In this document: in pieces, positions 1 to 11,510 of the stretch
Position numbering within the stretch: position 1 is the first letter of the stretch
Layout: the number at the start of each line of letters is the position of its first letter
Source: Glebionis coronaria
Lineage: Eukaryota; Streptophyta; Magnoliopsida; Asterales; Asteraceae
NCBI GenBank assembly: GCA_025667525.1
Contig: CM046878.1
Location: 517,956,274-518,020,273, forward strand
Reading direction: 5' to 3'
Length of the DNA stretch: 64,000 nt
Position numbers and translations under genes: made by a program
The notes under the pieces: generated by a model
Told to the model about the DNA's origin: nothing
Databases searched by the model: none
Seen by the model: the letters and a program-made list of their open reading frames with translations, nothing else

Positions 1-605
1 TCACAATAAATTTACAATATCTCCAAAAGCGTGAAAACGCAACCTTAATTAGGATTTTATCACTCAATTATTATATTCGAATCTAAAGAAAAAAAGAAAA
101 GTCAAAATAGATAATTGCTTTTGAAAGGCTTAATTTTGATTAACACAAACTATAAGGTGGGTATAAGGCGGTTGTATTTCACGACCTAAAGGAAAAAAGG
201 CTCTTAAGTGCTTAACGCCGCCTCATTTCCTCCGCTTGCTTGTGCGTGTTTTGAGAAAAATGGCTAATCGAGGGTTTGCCGACCAAAGTATTATCTACAT
301 ATCATATATATTTTCTTGGTTTCAAAGATTAAACCCTCTTGAACGTTTTGGTGTTCCACCAACGTTCTAAAGTCATCGAAGACGTTCACTCAACGTGATC
401 GTTTTCATTCCTTGAGGCTCCTTTAATCGAGAAATTGATTCGAGGAGAGATTTGTAGATTTGAGTCTACGTAATACACCGAAAATACAAAAAAAACAATC
501 AAAAACCAAAATAATTGAAAAAAGAATCAAAAACCAAAAATATTGAAAAAACGAAAAAGCCCAAAAAGAATCTTCTTTGCTACCCCCCATTCTCTACGTT
601 AGTGC
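1..605 (+). other. 5' leader of an Athila-like gypsy element
   Basis: This non-coding stretch leads into the gag frame at 606. It is AT-rich, with a purine- and A-rich segment just before the first ATG (about 480-580). I see no open frame and no recognisable LTR end or tRNA primer-binding site. The 5' LTR is either to the left of the window or too diverged to identify. It is assigned to the element only because it adjoins gag. Confidence 0.45.
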
Positions 606-2299
606 ATGCACACTCGATCGAAGGATTATTCTAATTCTAGCAATGTTTCGAGTCGACGCAATCGAAATCGAAGGAATCGACGACGTAGACGGAATTTAGA
701 AACCGACGTTCCTGATATCGTTGACGAAACCGTAGACGAGATGACCGACAATCGTTCGATGATGGAATTGCTCCAAGAACGCACCGAGGGCTATGGAGAC
801 GCGATCATAATTCCCGCTATCGAAGCGGAGAATTTTGAGATTAAGAGTGGAATGCTATCGTTAATTCAAGATACGAAGTTTCGAGGTCGTGAGGCGGATA
901 ATCCTCACGATCACATTCGGAATTTTGATCGTCTTTTGGCCACGAGCAAGTTTAAAAATGTTGACACCGATGTCGTTAAGCTTATGCTTTTTCCGTACTC
1001 GCTCGATGGTGCCGCCAAGGATTGGTACGAAAAAGAGCCACCTAATTCCATAATTACGTGGAAGGATCTCGTTTCCAAGTTCGTTAATCATTTCTTTCCG
1101 TCGTCTAAGATCACGTTTTTCAATAACGAGATCACGAGGTTCGAACAAAATCCGAATGAATCATTTAGAGACGCGTGGGATCGTTTTAAGGAATTGATTA
1201 GGCAATGTCCTCACCATGGATTTTCCGAGTTACACCAAATCGACACGTTTTATAACGATCTTAGTTTTCAAGAACAAGATTCGTAAATTCCGCCGCCGGT
1301 GGCAATTTTTGTGTAAAACGCCGAAAGACGCTTTAATAATTATTGAGAATAGATCCAAGGTTTACCAACTCCGTAACACACCGAGTGTTTCCAATGTTAG
1401 TAATTCTAATCGCGACATAGAGAGGGTTGATGCGAAAGTCGATAAGTTGACGAATGTGTTTACGTCGCTCTTAATCGAGATGCAAAAGAAAGACGCTCCC
1501 GCTACGCTGAAAGCGGTTGAGGCATCGTGTACGTTATGTGGTGGACCTCATAATTATTACGAGTGTGCGGCTACGGATGGGCCAAACGTCAAGTGTTAAC
1601 GCATTAAATGGAAACAACAATTTTCAAAATCAAAATAACGCGGGTCCATCACAAGGAAATTACCAAGGCAATAATTATAATCGTGGAAAAATTTTTCAAA
1701 ATCAACAAGGAAATCGAGGTGATTATAATCAAGGTCGGAATTTGAATTGGCAAAATCGAGATTTTAACAACAACAACCAAAACTCGAATTTTTCAAACAA
1801 CGCTAATCAAGGAAACAATTTTTCGACTGGTAATCAAGGGAATTTTCAAAGAAATAATCAAAACCAAGGAAACTTTAATGCTAATCAAAATAGTTCGTCA
1901 AACGAGTTTCAAGAATATATGAAAATGAATGAGGCTAATATGAGACGATTAGAGGGACAAATTGGTACTTTGAAAAACGACTTTTCCAATACTTTGAAAA
2001 ATCAAAATACAAAGATTGAGCAAGGACAAATCGACACTAAAAAGATGTTTTCGGCCATAATGAACAAGTCTTCGAGTGCGTCATCGAGTAGATTACCTAG
2101 TGACACTGTTGCATATCCGAAGGAACATGTTAAAGCCGCCTCGTCTCGTGAGAAAAGTCGTGTGATTACCCCAAACCTTGATGGATTTAGAGTTGTTCCT
2201 TCTTCTCAACCCTCGACTTCTAAAACGTCTTCATGTTATAAAGTCGAGGGGATGAACGTGGCGACCAATGAAAAGAGTGCACACCCTCGTGTATCTTAA
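606..2299 (+). pseudogene. Athila-like Ty3/gypsy gag (frameshifted)
   Basis: This is the structural capsid protein of an LTR retrotransposon. The first frame (606-1286, 226 codons) has a basic Arg-rich N-terminus. It then has the retrotransposon gag domain, with 'HIRNF', 'LFPYSLDGAAKDWY', 'TWKDL', 'FFPSSK' and 'CPHHG' blocks typical of Athila-type gag. Near 1285 the frame shifts, and similarity resumes in 1216-1599. That segment ends in a CCHC zinc knuckle (CTLCGGPHNYYEC; C-x2-C-x4-H-x4-C) encoded around 1530-1570. A second shift leads to 1517-2299, an Asn/Gln/Gly-rich tail with a short helical stretch near its end. Two frameshifts inside one domain order mean it cannot make an intact Gag. 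Family assignment is by motif recognition. Confidence 0.8.
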
Positions 2300-3874
2300 A
2301 TTCCATCCACAGTTCAAAAAGAGAGCTTTATCGACCTCACTAATGTGACCCTTGAGGAAATTTGTGCTTCGATCCTTCTTAAAAAAAAACCAAAAGGCAT
2401 ATGCCGAGAAAGGAAGAGGATCCGAGCCAATATTACTACCTTGTAATTTTTCCGATATTGAGGGATGTTTATCCCTTTCCGATTTAGGTGCTAGTATCAA
2501 TCTCATGCCTCATTCTCTTTGAAAAATGATGAAATTGCCTAGACTTACCCCCACGAACATGACTATCGAGCTAGCAAATTGTACACCATTAAAACCATTT
2601 GGAATAGCCGAGGATGTTTATGTTAGAATTGGAAAGTTTGTTTTTCCCGCGGACTTCGTCATTTCCGATTATGTCCCATTATTTTAGGTCGACCCTTTTT
2701 ATCGACGGCTCGAGCCGTAATCCACGTTCACGGTGGGAAATTAACTATGAAATATGGGGAGGATAAAATGGAATTTTTCGCGAGTAGATCCCAAGTTTCA
2801 AATGATCATGATAAAAACGAGGTTTCTAAAACCGATATTTCAAAATTTGACAATATCAAAGCTCATAATTTAGCGGAGAAAATGAGATTAGATGCATGTT
2901 TTGAAATAATGAAAATGAACGGTTTTAAAGATGACAATTTTAACGATAAAGAATACGTTTACTTAATTCAAAAGGGTATTCGTAAATTTATGGATGAAAA
3001 ATCATTTTGGGATATATTCAGCGAAACAAGTGAACAACCAATTCAGAATGGCGACGTTAGTGCCATCACGACAATGACCAATATGGACTCGTCTTCACCA
3101 CCTTCGAAGGACCACGTCTTTGAGGCTTCAACTTCTAAATCCATTGAAGTGCCTCCATTTCCTAGCCCAATATCTATTGAGGCCAAAGGTTTTATCGATA
3201 TCGATCATCTCATGATTGAAAAGTCACCTAAGCATAGTCGATTGACTTATAAGACCATGGTTGTGAGTGCTCACATCGACTCTTTCTTTGATGATGATGA
3301 TGGCGATTTTGCCGAAATTGATCACGTACTCAAAAATCCACAAGCTATATTTGATTCTCCTAAAAATAATTCTTCGTGTGGTGAGTACGATGATTTTGAA
3401 TTCGAGCCCGAGATTGAGGAAATTATCGAACGAGAGCTTGCTCTTTTGCCTCCACTTCCACCTACGAGTGAGGTTGATTTTTTCAATATCGAGGCCGAAC
3501 TTGATGAGTTGGAACGTCTCATTCATAATGACGAACCAACTCACGTGACCCAAAATCCAATTCTCGAGGAGTTACCTAATCAATACTCCTCAAATGAGAA
3601 TGACGTTTACCACATTCGTGAGGATCTAACTTATCAACGATCCCCACAAAAGAATGATGGTTTTGTGCTTGATCGTGATCTTTTCGAGAGAGTTTCTAAA
3701 ATCCTCAATGAGGGGAACGACAAACCTTGGTTTGACGAGCCTATCTATGTTGAAGAAATCGAAGAGATTAACGTTCACGAGGATGACAAATATGTTGACC
3801 CCGAGGGGGCGATGTTCTTTGTTGATAAACGTTTTGAGAACTTATACAATCCACCACCCCTAACTGCGACTTAA
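2300..3874 (+). pseudogene. Athila-like protease and acidic linker; no reverse transcriptase follows
   Basis: An aspartic protease region is readable at about 2440-2745. It has the active-site-like 'LSDLGASINLMP', then 'MTIELAN', then a 'GRPF'-like flap segment. Stop codons fall at about 2520 and 2685, and there is a frameshift. The C-terminal end of the protease runs directly into a 375-codon open frame (2747-3874) that starts 'MKYGEDKMEF'. The rest of that frame is strongly acidic and Ser-rich (several Asp/Glu runs near residues 175-260) and looks like the variable linker that precedes RT in Athila polyproteins. It stops at 3872-3874, and no RT, RNase H or integrase follows before the 3' LTR. 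The element is thus probably a non-autonomous gag-protease derivative. Confidence 0.65.
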
Positions 3875-4036
3875 ATGTGAGAATTTTTAGTGTGCCTAAC
3901 ATCGTCTTAGAAACGCCAAATATTTTCGACATAATCGGGTTTTCATAAAGAGTTTTTAAAGTATAAAAAAGGGAACGATTTTAAAATTGGTTTAATTGAT
4001 TTTTCTACAAGTCTAACTCCGTAATCACATCATGTT

Positions 4037-4375
4037 TTGAGTGCTACGAGCTCGTCTACTCCTTTTGACGATGCGTCGTGTGGATCTAGTGGTGGGGAAG
4101 CCCCTTATGTTCCCTCACATTTCTCCACCGAGGACGAGATATTCGATCCCATAATCCCATTTTTAGGGAAAACTCGGTCTTCCACCGATGTAATAAATGG
4201 AAATCATATCTATTTGCTTGGTGTGAGTCTACCTCGAGTAGCTCATTGTATTGCCCCACCCATTGTCTCACCCTTCTATTTCTCATCTCTTTTCTTCTAC
4301 CCCTTTGGGGTTTTAACTTGCGTTGGAGTAGCGTTGTTTCGTCTTTTCATCCGAAAACGAGGACGCTATCTTTGA
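4037..4375 (+). other. Hydrophobic-tailed open frame with no ATG
   Basis: This is a 112-codon open frame in the 3' part of the Athila-like element. It opens after a stop near 4022 and has no in-frame ATG at its head (the first start-like codon is TTG). It would need to be an exon or a relic. The N-terminal half is Ser- and acid-rich. Residues of about 75-105 form a hydrophobic, membrane-like stretch followed by a basic cluster ending in RKRGRYL. Its position, after the protease and before the 3' LTR, is where Athila elements may carry an env-like ORF. I see no env signature and do not assign a function. Confidence 0.25.
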
Positions 4376-6278
4376 CCCCGGTATACGTTTATCGGGTTTT
4401 TAAAGTACTCCATGTACTTTTGGGCATTTTTTTATCATGTAAGCCCCACCAAAAATGACCATATCATGATAATCCCTAAATGATCACATTTATGGGGATT
4501 CGAGTCGAGCTTTTGACTCGGTTATAAAAAACAAGGTGCCTCGTGGGGGATTCTCATGCTTATCCTTGTAAATATTAGTGCTTTATAATTAGTTTAATGT
4601 GAGGGGACTTGTGCTCTTCCGACCTTTGTTCCTTGGTTGTTTGTGACTGGGATTCATTAGGTTCATCGTCATCATTGAAGCCTCTCGTGTTCGTTTTACG
4701 GATCACTCGAGCTTCGATCGTTGCCTTTGAAGATTCCGATATCCGATGATATCCTTTTATGTTCTAACAATTATCTTATTAGCATAATTCATAAACGTCT
4801 TATAGGTTATTCGTTTTACCTTTTCCATGCTCGAGATTAAGCATTCGACTTTCGTCTCTAGTATGGGGGTGTTTCACCCTTAGGCTCGAAACATTGAGGA
4901 CAATGTTTAGTTTTAGTATGGAGGGTGAGTAGATACTTCACCTTGCTTATGTCATCACGCAATCTAATATTCATCTTTTTGTTATCGTTTTATGCAAGAT
5001 AAGGCTAAAAATGGCCAAATTTTAAAAATTTTCTCATTTTTCATAAGTGTTTAAGACACGAATGTAGGTTTTCTGATAGTGAGAATAAGAGTAATTTTTA
5101 ACTCGACCGTGCGTGTTGAGCACTTAGCTTTGATTCCTTAACTATATTAGGCTAAGTCTCATTAAATTGAGGACGAGAAATGATAGAGTTAATTATAAGT
5201 TACTATGCTAAACGTAGAGTACTCATATTCTTTCAAAAACTCATGTGTCCTAATTATTTGCTTATTGTCCCCACGCTTTTATATAATAAATTGTTAATAA
5301 ATATTGAATTAGGGGTTTAGTCTCTATTGTTGTTTTCTAATTTGTTTTAGTAGCTTCCATGTAATTAAATTGGGAAAATAGTAAGGTATCGCCAGTATCA
5401 CAGTTTTGAAGTATTGGCAACCCGAATAATCAAAGGCTTCCCCAAATAATAATTTAAGTTCCTCTTCAGCTAAATCAAGCAAAAATTCACAAGGCCGAAA
5501 AATCTATGCGAAAATTGAAAGTGAATGTCTTAAATCTTGAAGCCTTAAAGATCCAAAATTCGCTTTAGCGTGAGGATATACGTCAAGTCATAATAAACAC
5601 CTCATGGCGAGGTTAAATAAAAGACAAGGGCAAGACCGAAGTCATAATAAAAGCTCCATGGCGGAGTTGAACAAAAGATGGAGGTAAACCATGATAATAA
5701 AAGCCACCGATGATGAGGTGGGTCATAAAATTCATGTTAATAAGTCTCGTGTTCAAAACCGTTATAAAACCGTGTTTATCGATCCTTTTTGTTGACTTAA
5801 CTTCTTTACATCGTTGTCTATTATGATGAATTATTAATTCGATGATTTTGGTTACACCGTTAAGGCTCTATTTTTGGACCTAATCTCTATTCACGCATAA
5901 GTCAATGATGTATCCTCGTGATCATTAAGACAAAAATAAGATTTAAGAGATACACCTTAGGAACAAGGGAGTCTAAGTACGTGATTAGAGCATATGAGTA
6001 GTGTTAGCATTACTAACTTATAATGACAATGATCTTGTTTCATGCTTAGCATGTAATTGGGTGAAAATCAAGGACGACGAAATTATTTCTAAGGAAGCAT
6101 TCACGTATTCTTATTCTATGATCCTAAACGTCCCATTTTGCGATGAAAACAATACATTATGTCAAAAACACATGTAGTAGTTTATATAAATTTACGTTTC
6201 AATAAATGTCACCTAAAAATGAATTTTGGAAGTGTTACGATACTTAATTCGAGCATTGCGTGAGGGCACGACAATGGT
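4376..6278 (+). other. Non-coding 3' internal region of the Athila-like element
   Basis: No gene is visible here. The stretch holds two earlier polypurine-like segments (TAGTATGGGGGTG near 4860 and TAGTATGGAGGGTG near 4915) that resemble the real tract at 6279-6292. It also holds direct repeats of roughly 55-60 bp near 5590-5720, built on 'GTCATAATAAAA...CTCCATGGCGGAGTT'. Long 3' non-coding regions of this kind are common in Athila/Tat elements. Confidence 0.5.
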
Positions 6279-6292
6279 TTAGTATGGGGGAG
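6279..6292 (+). other. Polypurine tract of the Athila-like element
   Basis: A purine run, AGTATGGGGGAG, sits immediately before the TGATGAGAC sequence taken as the LTR start. In LTR retrotransposons this tract primes plus-strand DNA synthesis and abuts the 3' LTR. Confidence 0.6.
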
Positions 6293-9200
6293 TGATGAGA
6301 CTGCATTTATACATAGTCTCATCGTCCAATTCGGGCTTAAAACGCTTAAAAATGTCATAAAATACCCCAAAATATGCTTGTGTTTGTTCATTGTGTATTT
6401 TAGGTACGGATATCGTGAATTCACCAAAAGATTATAAGAATCAAGCAAAAACGAACACGGGAAACGAAGCCGCACAAAGAACCGGACCCGAACGATGAAT
6501 TTCCAAAGAAGTCCTTGAAGTTTGCAGATTTGTCAAGATTGGTCCCTTAACTATTGAAGACTTGACACGTTTGGCCCTTGTAAACCTTAAAATTACAAGT
6601 TAGGTCCCTAAAGTTTCAAGACATGACAACTTGAGCTCTTGGAGAATGCTATTATGACAAGAATGACCCTTGATACAAGTTTGCAAACTTGTTGTGCCAA
6701 AAATGACAACAAGACCAAAGTTTTTTTTTAACAAAGGGAAAAAGAGTATAAGCTGTTGAACTTCATGTGACACAAAAATGGGAGTATAGGGACTATTCTA
6801 GCCAGAATCACAAACTTTCACCCACCAATCACCAACTTCCACATCACCCCACTCACCCCGTGCACCAATACAGTCACGCCACCTCACCAGTCAAATTAAG
6901 TCAAACCTAAAACACCTCACCACCGACTCTCTAACCCTTAAATATATATATTAATCATTTTTAAAACTGATTTATATATTATATTTAGGGCGGTAAACAC
7001 TAATCCATCTCCTAAACTCGATCTCACTCTCCCTGCTCCCATAAGAACCCTAGTTTTTCTAGAAAACTAATTAGCCTAAATTAAGCTAATTGTCATTAGG
7101 GGTTTTAGTTAATGGTAAACAGGAAACACTCCCACATGATGGAAAAAGACCTCACCATACTCTTGTCCCCCTCCCCAACTGTTTAAGTCACGAGACTCAA
7201 GAACAAGACAAAAAAGTGTTGAGTACTTAACCAAGATCAACGGTGGTGCTTCATAACTTGTCCCCTACTCTCAATCCTATGACCAATATCAAATCAGAAG
7301 TCTGATTCCATCACATGGGTTGAAGACTTATTCAAATTTTCAAGATTCGTCCAAGGGCAGTATAGACAAATCAGTGCTAGGGTTTTCTTTTGTTCCAAGT
7401 AGTCTAGAAACATCTATGATGTAGTATAAAAACAACCATCCAACTTGTGGATTGGTGTTCCAGATTTTGGCATTTGTAAAACTTTTTTCCATGAATAGTT
7501 AAAGTGTGTTTAAAACCTTTGCAAGCTAAAGTCCGTGTTCCAATTTTTTACCTGCATTCTATATTTAAGTTACTCTAAGTGATTGTTAGTTGGTTAGTCT
7601 ATCAAAAATTTTGTTCAAGAAATATTTTGACTTTAAGCTTTGAGATCCTTTTGGTTATAGGACTTATGCACAAAGGATTTGACAAATCACTTTGTGCAAA
7701 GCAATTATAACCAAAGGTTATATTTTGGTTAGTTACAGTTTATCTTGTTAAGATTTGCTTTAAGAAATTTCTGGTTTCAAAAGTTTTATAAAAGTTGTGT
7801 GATTTGAAGATTTTTCATAAATCTTTCCTTTTCACTTTTCTGCTTTAAGCTAACCATACCATAAGCTCACCAAAAGCTGTCTGACAAATAGCTTTTGGCA
7901 AGTTTTTGGCTTGGAACGTTTTCTTTTTCTGTTGGTGTTGTGATAAACAGGTACCAATAAATACCCCAAAGCATTGACTGTTGTAGTCACCTTGGGGTGG
8001 ACTGCAGTAGTCCTTCTCTACACATAAGCTCTTCACCATAAGCTTCTCATAGGCTGCTAATTTGGAAGATGGCATCAGCCATCCGTTTGGTTTGGATGTA
8101 AACCAAACTTGGTAAGGCTTGAACCCTTTCATATTTTATACCTTATGTGAACTTTCTAGATTGGTATTATTTGTGCTAGACCTGGTTCAATTTCCTGTTA
8201 ATTAGTGTTATGCAAAATGTTTTGATAGCTTTAGAGTATTTTGGTGTTGATTTATAACATAATCCTTTACAAAATTTTGTTTATCAGATTCATAGGGTGT
8301 TTGGTTTTGTGGTTTACTTGACTTGGTGACACAAGATTCAAGTATAAACAACTTTAACATGCTCTATTAGATTAGTTGTAGGTAAAATTGTACTTTGCTT
8401 TGAGGTTGCTAGTGTAAAATTAAAAGTTCATTTTCTTAGAAATCTGTCTAAATTCACTAGTAGCCAATTTAGACCTTAATTTGTGAGTTTTGGACTTGGA
8501 AATTTTAGACTTTGTTAGTTTAGGGTGTTGTGTAGGCCTACATCTCATTTGTATGGTGTTTTGTTAGCTCATGGTCAAGTTTTGCATGTTTTAGACTCAC
8601 CAGGTTGACCAACTTGCATCAGTAAAAACCTCCCAGACCCCTTATTTTATATTAGTAATTGTTTACCTTGTTTTGTGTGCAAATTGGTGTTTGAACTTTA
8701 TGTTTTTTACTTGCAATTGACTCCCCACACTCCACTGAGTGTGGGGGTGCCTTTGTCTCCAAAAATATCCAGGAATCAAGCTCCAAAAGCTCAAAAACGT
8801 TTTTCTGGAAAGGAGCAGTGGGAACAAGTTCCTACTGGTAGAGTAGTTCTAGCCACTACTGTGCTTGAGGACAAAACCCCAACACATGTCACTATCAGTC
8901 TTTTCTGTTTTTTTGTCTTTAGTGCTTTAATTTCACTCTTTTCTTGATTTTTCAATTTTCCCAGTTTTAGTTATTTATTTTAGGATTTTTCAAAAATTTG
9001 TTTTATTTTTCTAAGTAGTTAATTATTTTTAGCATTATCTTAAATTTAAATTAGGTTTTAATAAATCTATTTTTGTCTTTAGTGGGTAAAGTTTAGTGTT
9101 TTTCAAATTTCTCTTTTTTCCCTATTTCTTTTATTTATTTTAGTATTTTCCAAAACAAAATTTTATTTTTCTGATTTTTTATTATTTTTAGCATTATTTT

Positions 9201-10094
9201 AAAGTTTAAATTAGTTTTTAATTATTCTATTTTTGTCCTATTAGGGTTAAAATTAAAATTTTCAACTTTTTTCATTTTTCTACTGTTTAGATAAGTAATT
9301 TAAGATTTTTGAAAAAGCAAATTTGTTTTTCTCATTATTTTATTATTTTTTATAATTATTTTCATTTAAAAAGTGTTTTTAGCCTTTAAAAATAGAAAAA
9401 TAGTTTTAAAAATTTTGGAAAAATATTCTTTAGCTTTTTATTAATAAAAACATTTTCAACTTTTTTCATTTTTCTACTGTTTAGATAAGTAATTTAAGAT
9501 TTTTGAAAAAGTAAATTTATTTCTCTCATTATTTTATTATTGTTTATAATTATTTTCATTTAAAAAGTGTTTTTAGCCTTAAAAAATAGAAAGATATTTT
9601 TAAAAATTTTGGAAAAATATTTTTTAGCTTTTTATTAATATAATTAAGATATTAGTTTGATTAAATATAAATTTGTAATTTTTGTTAATTATATTTAATT
9701 TTAGGGCTTTAATTAGCATTTAAAATTGAATATTTAATTAATAATAAGTTTTAAAATTTAATTATTGAATTTTTATTCTTACTTATATTATTTTAGACTT
9801 AATTTTAATTTTTAATAAATTTTTAGTTTTATATTTTAATTTCGTCGCGTTTTACGTCTTTACGTTATTCTTCGTAGTTTAATCGTAGTGTAACTCGTCT
9901 TTTAAATTTCTCTCTTCAAACCCAAAAACGTCACTAATCCAAACATTGTTTATACGTATTGGTACATATCACACACCTCCCTCGAGAACGAACTTGCACT
10001 TATTCGATTTGTCGGTTTTCCTAAACCGTCGAATTTAATACTTGCCACGGTTATTTGTTTTTCCTAAAACAAGTGACTAAAATTACCCACATCA
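6293..10094 (+). repeat. Candidate long 3' LTR of the Athila-like element
   Basis: The left end, TGATG, directly follows the polypurine tract. The right end is set tentatively at CATCA (10090-10094), which gives a TGATG..CATCA inverted terminal pair and a length of 3802 bp. A TATA-like box (TATAAAAAC, about 7425) could serve a promoter. No meaningful reading frame is present; the ORFs at 7845-8132 and 8675-8947 lack family features. The 5' LTR is not in the window, so the right boundary cannot be checked by pairing and is the weak point of this call. Confidence 0.5.
8950..9648 (+). repeat. AT-rich tandem repeat inside the long LTR
   Basis: Two close copies of a 194-bp unit begin at 9261 and 9455 with TTCAACTTTTTTCATTTTTC and match almost base for base. 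Two more diverged copies, period about 165 bp, are readable upstream from about 8960 and 9125, sharing 'TTATTTATTTTAG..TTTT' and 'TATTTTTAGCATTAT' blocks. The sequence is very T-rich on the plus strand. Confidence 0.7.
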
Positions 10095-10570
10095 ATTCCC
10101 ATAGAGAAGAGTTTTGAAACCTACGCCAGCACTAATGCTACTGAATAGCCCGTAGAAAAGAAATTAGTTACTCCTAACACTGTTATTTGTGTGAATTCTT
10201 CTTCTTTGATTGCAGGTTCTTCAGCGGATTCTGAACCCACTCCTTGCTCAAAGGGTTCCATTTCTGTACATTCTATATCACCTTCTTCTCTTATACAAAA
10301 GTCAAATTTTGATTATTTTCGAAAAACTTGAAAATGTAAATACAAAAATAAAACAAAATGTAAATATCATAGAAAAACAAAATACAAAATTAAAAATCTT
10401 TGAAAATAACAAAAAGAATCTTCTCAACATGTCTGTCAGTATCGATAATATTTACGTGCCTAGAAATGTCGTTTAATAATGACACGAGTTAGTAAATAAA
10501 GCTCGAATGAAAGTTCAAATGTTTTCAAAATATGTCATTTCTATTTTCTACAATTGATTTACAATTATAT
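10095..10570. other. No gene recognised
   Basis: This short stretch lies between the candidate LTR end and the tandem repeat array. An 88-codon frame at 10210-10476 is A-rich, has Lys/Asn-rich low-complexity translation and no family signature. I see nothing else supportable. Confidence 0.4.
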
Positions 10571-11150
10571 CAGATTGTGACTCGTGCTTCAAAGAAAGGA
10601 AAGTTTATCACGGATGATAGCTTTTCCTTAACTACGAGAAACTAAAATTTCTCGGTCATGAGCTATACTAAAAACGTTCCAACTTTTAAGCTCATGTAAA
10701 AGGACTTACAATTACTTCAGATTGTAACTCGCGCTTCAAATAAAGGAAAGTCTATCTTTAAAGATGACTTATCTTTCACAACGGGAAAATAAAAATATCT
10801 CGGTCATGAGCTATCGTTAAAAAAGTTCTAGTTTTTACGCTCATGTAAATGACTTACAGTCAAATGTCAGACTGTAACTCGGAATTCCAAGAAAGGAAAG
10901 TGTATCTTTTGGAAATAACTTACCCTCACAACGGTAGAGCAATCTATCACGGCCTTGAGCTATTCACAAAACATTCGAAGTTTTACACTAAAGACAATGG
11001 CTTTTAATCACTTTCAGATTGCAACCCGGATCTATATTCACGGGTGAGTGTACGATTCAGTACGCTTACTCTCAACAAAAGAAGAGAAATCTTTTTACAC
11101 TTGAGTGGATTCGTTAAGACATTCGAAGTCTATGATCTCAAGTTTATGCT
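10571..11150 (+). repeat. Diverged tandem repeat, unit about 148 bp, four copies
   Basis: The phrase CAGA(T/C)TG(T/C)(A/G)AC(T/C)CG recurs at 10571, 10718, 10868 and 11015, giving spacings of 147, 150 and 147 bp. Each unit also carries 'AAAGGAAAGT.TATC', a 'CTCGGTCATGAGCTAT'-like block (CTTGAGCTATTC in the third) and a terminal 'CTCATGTAAA' or related block. The last copy is the most diverged and runs into the gypsy protease region. The array sits where gag should be. Confidence 0.75.
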
Positions 11151-11179
11151 TTAGAAACACCATGTTGCCAAAAAGAAAT

Positions 11180-11510
11180 GGTTTTCAAAAAGCGTCGAAC
11201 ACAATATTTCAAGAATCACCCAGGTGTACAGAGATCTTCCCCTAGAATTTGATGATAAGATTCGCAGAGTTGACGCACTACCTTTGGACATGTGCGATTT
11301 TGACTTGATTTTGGGCATGGACTGGTTATCCAAACAGCAGGCTACGATTGACTGCCACACTTATCGGGTTAGCTTTGGTGACGTTAAATCTCTAGACTAC
11401 ATACCATGGCTTTCTGCCAGGGAGGTCAGTACAAAATATTTCATCCATGGAGGAGCGTGCATTACTAACACACGGATGTCAGGGCTTTATAGCCAATATT
11501 CATGACATTA
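11180..11510 (+). pseudogene. Tekay-like gypsy aspartic protease (partial)
   Basis: The frame 11224-11505 contains 'LPLDMCDFDLILGMDWLSKQQATIDC', the C-terminal half of a gypsy retropepsin: the ILGMDWL block and the following strand. The N-terminal active-site D-S/T-G part is missing or unreadable, because the tandem repeat array lies directly upstream. RT begins in another frame (11447 onwards), so a frameshift separates protease and RT. No gag precedes it. Confidence 0.75.

Noticed and set aside
7845..8947. ORFs on both strands in the long LTR
   Set aside because: Low-complexity or ordinary chance frames, no conserved domain, within LTR sequence.
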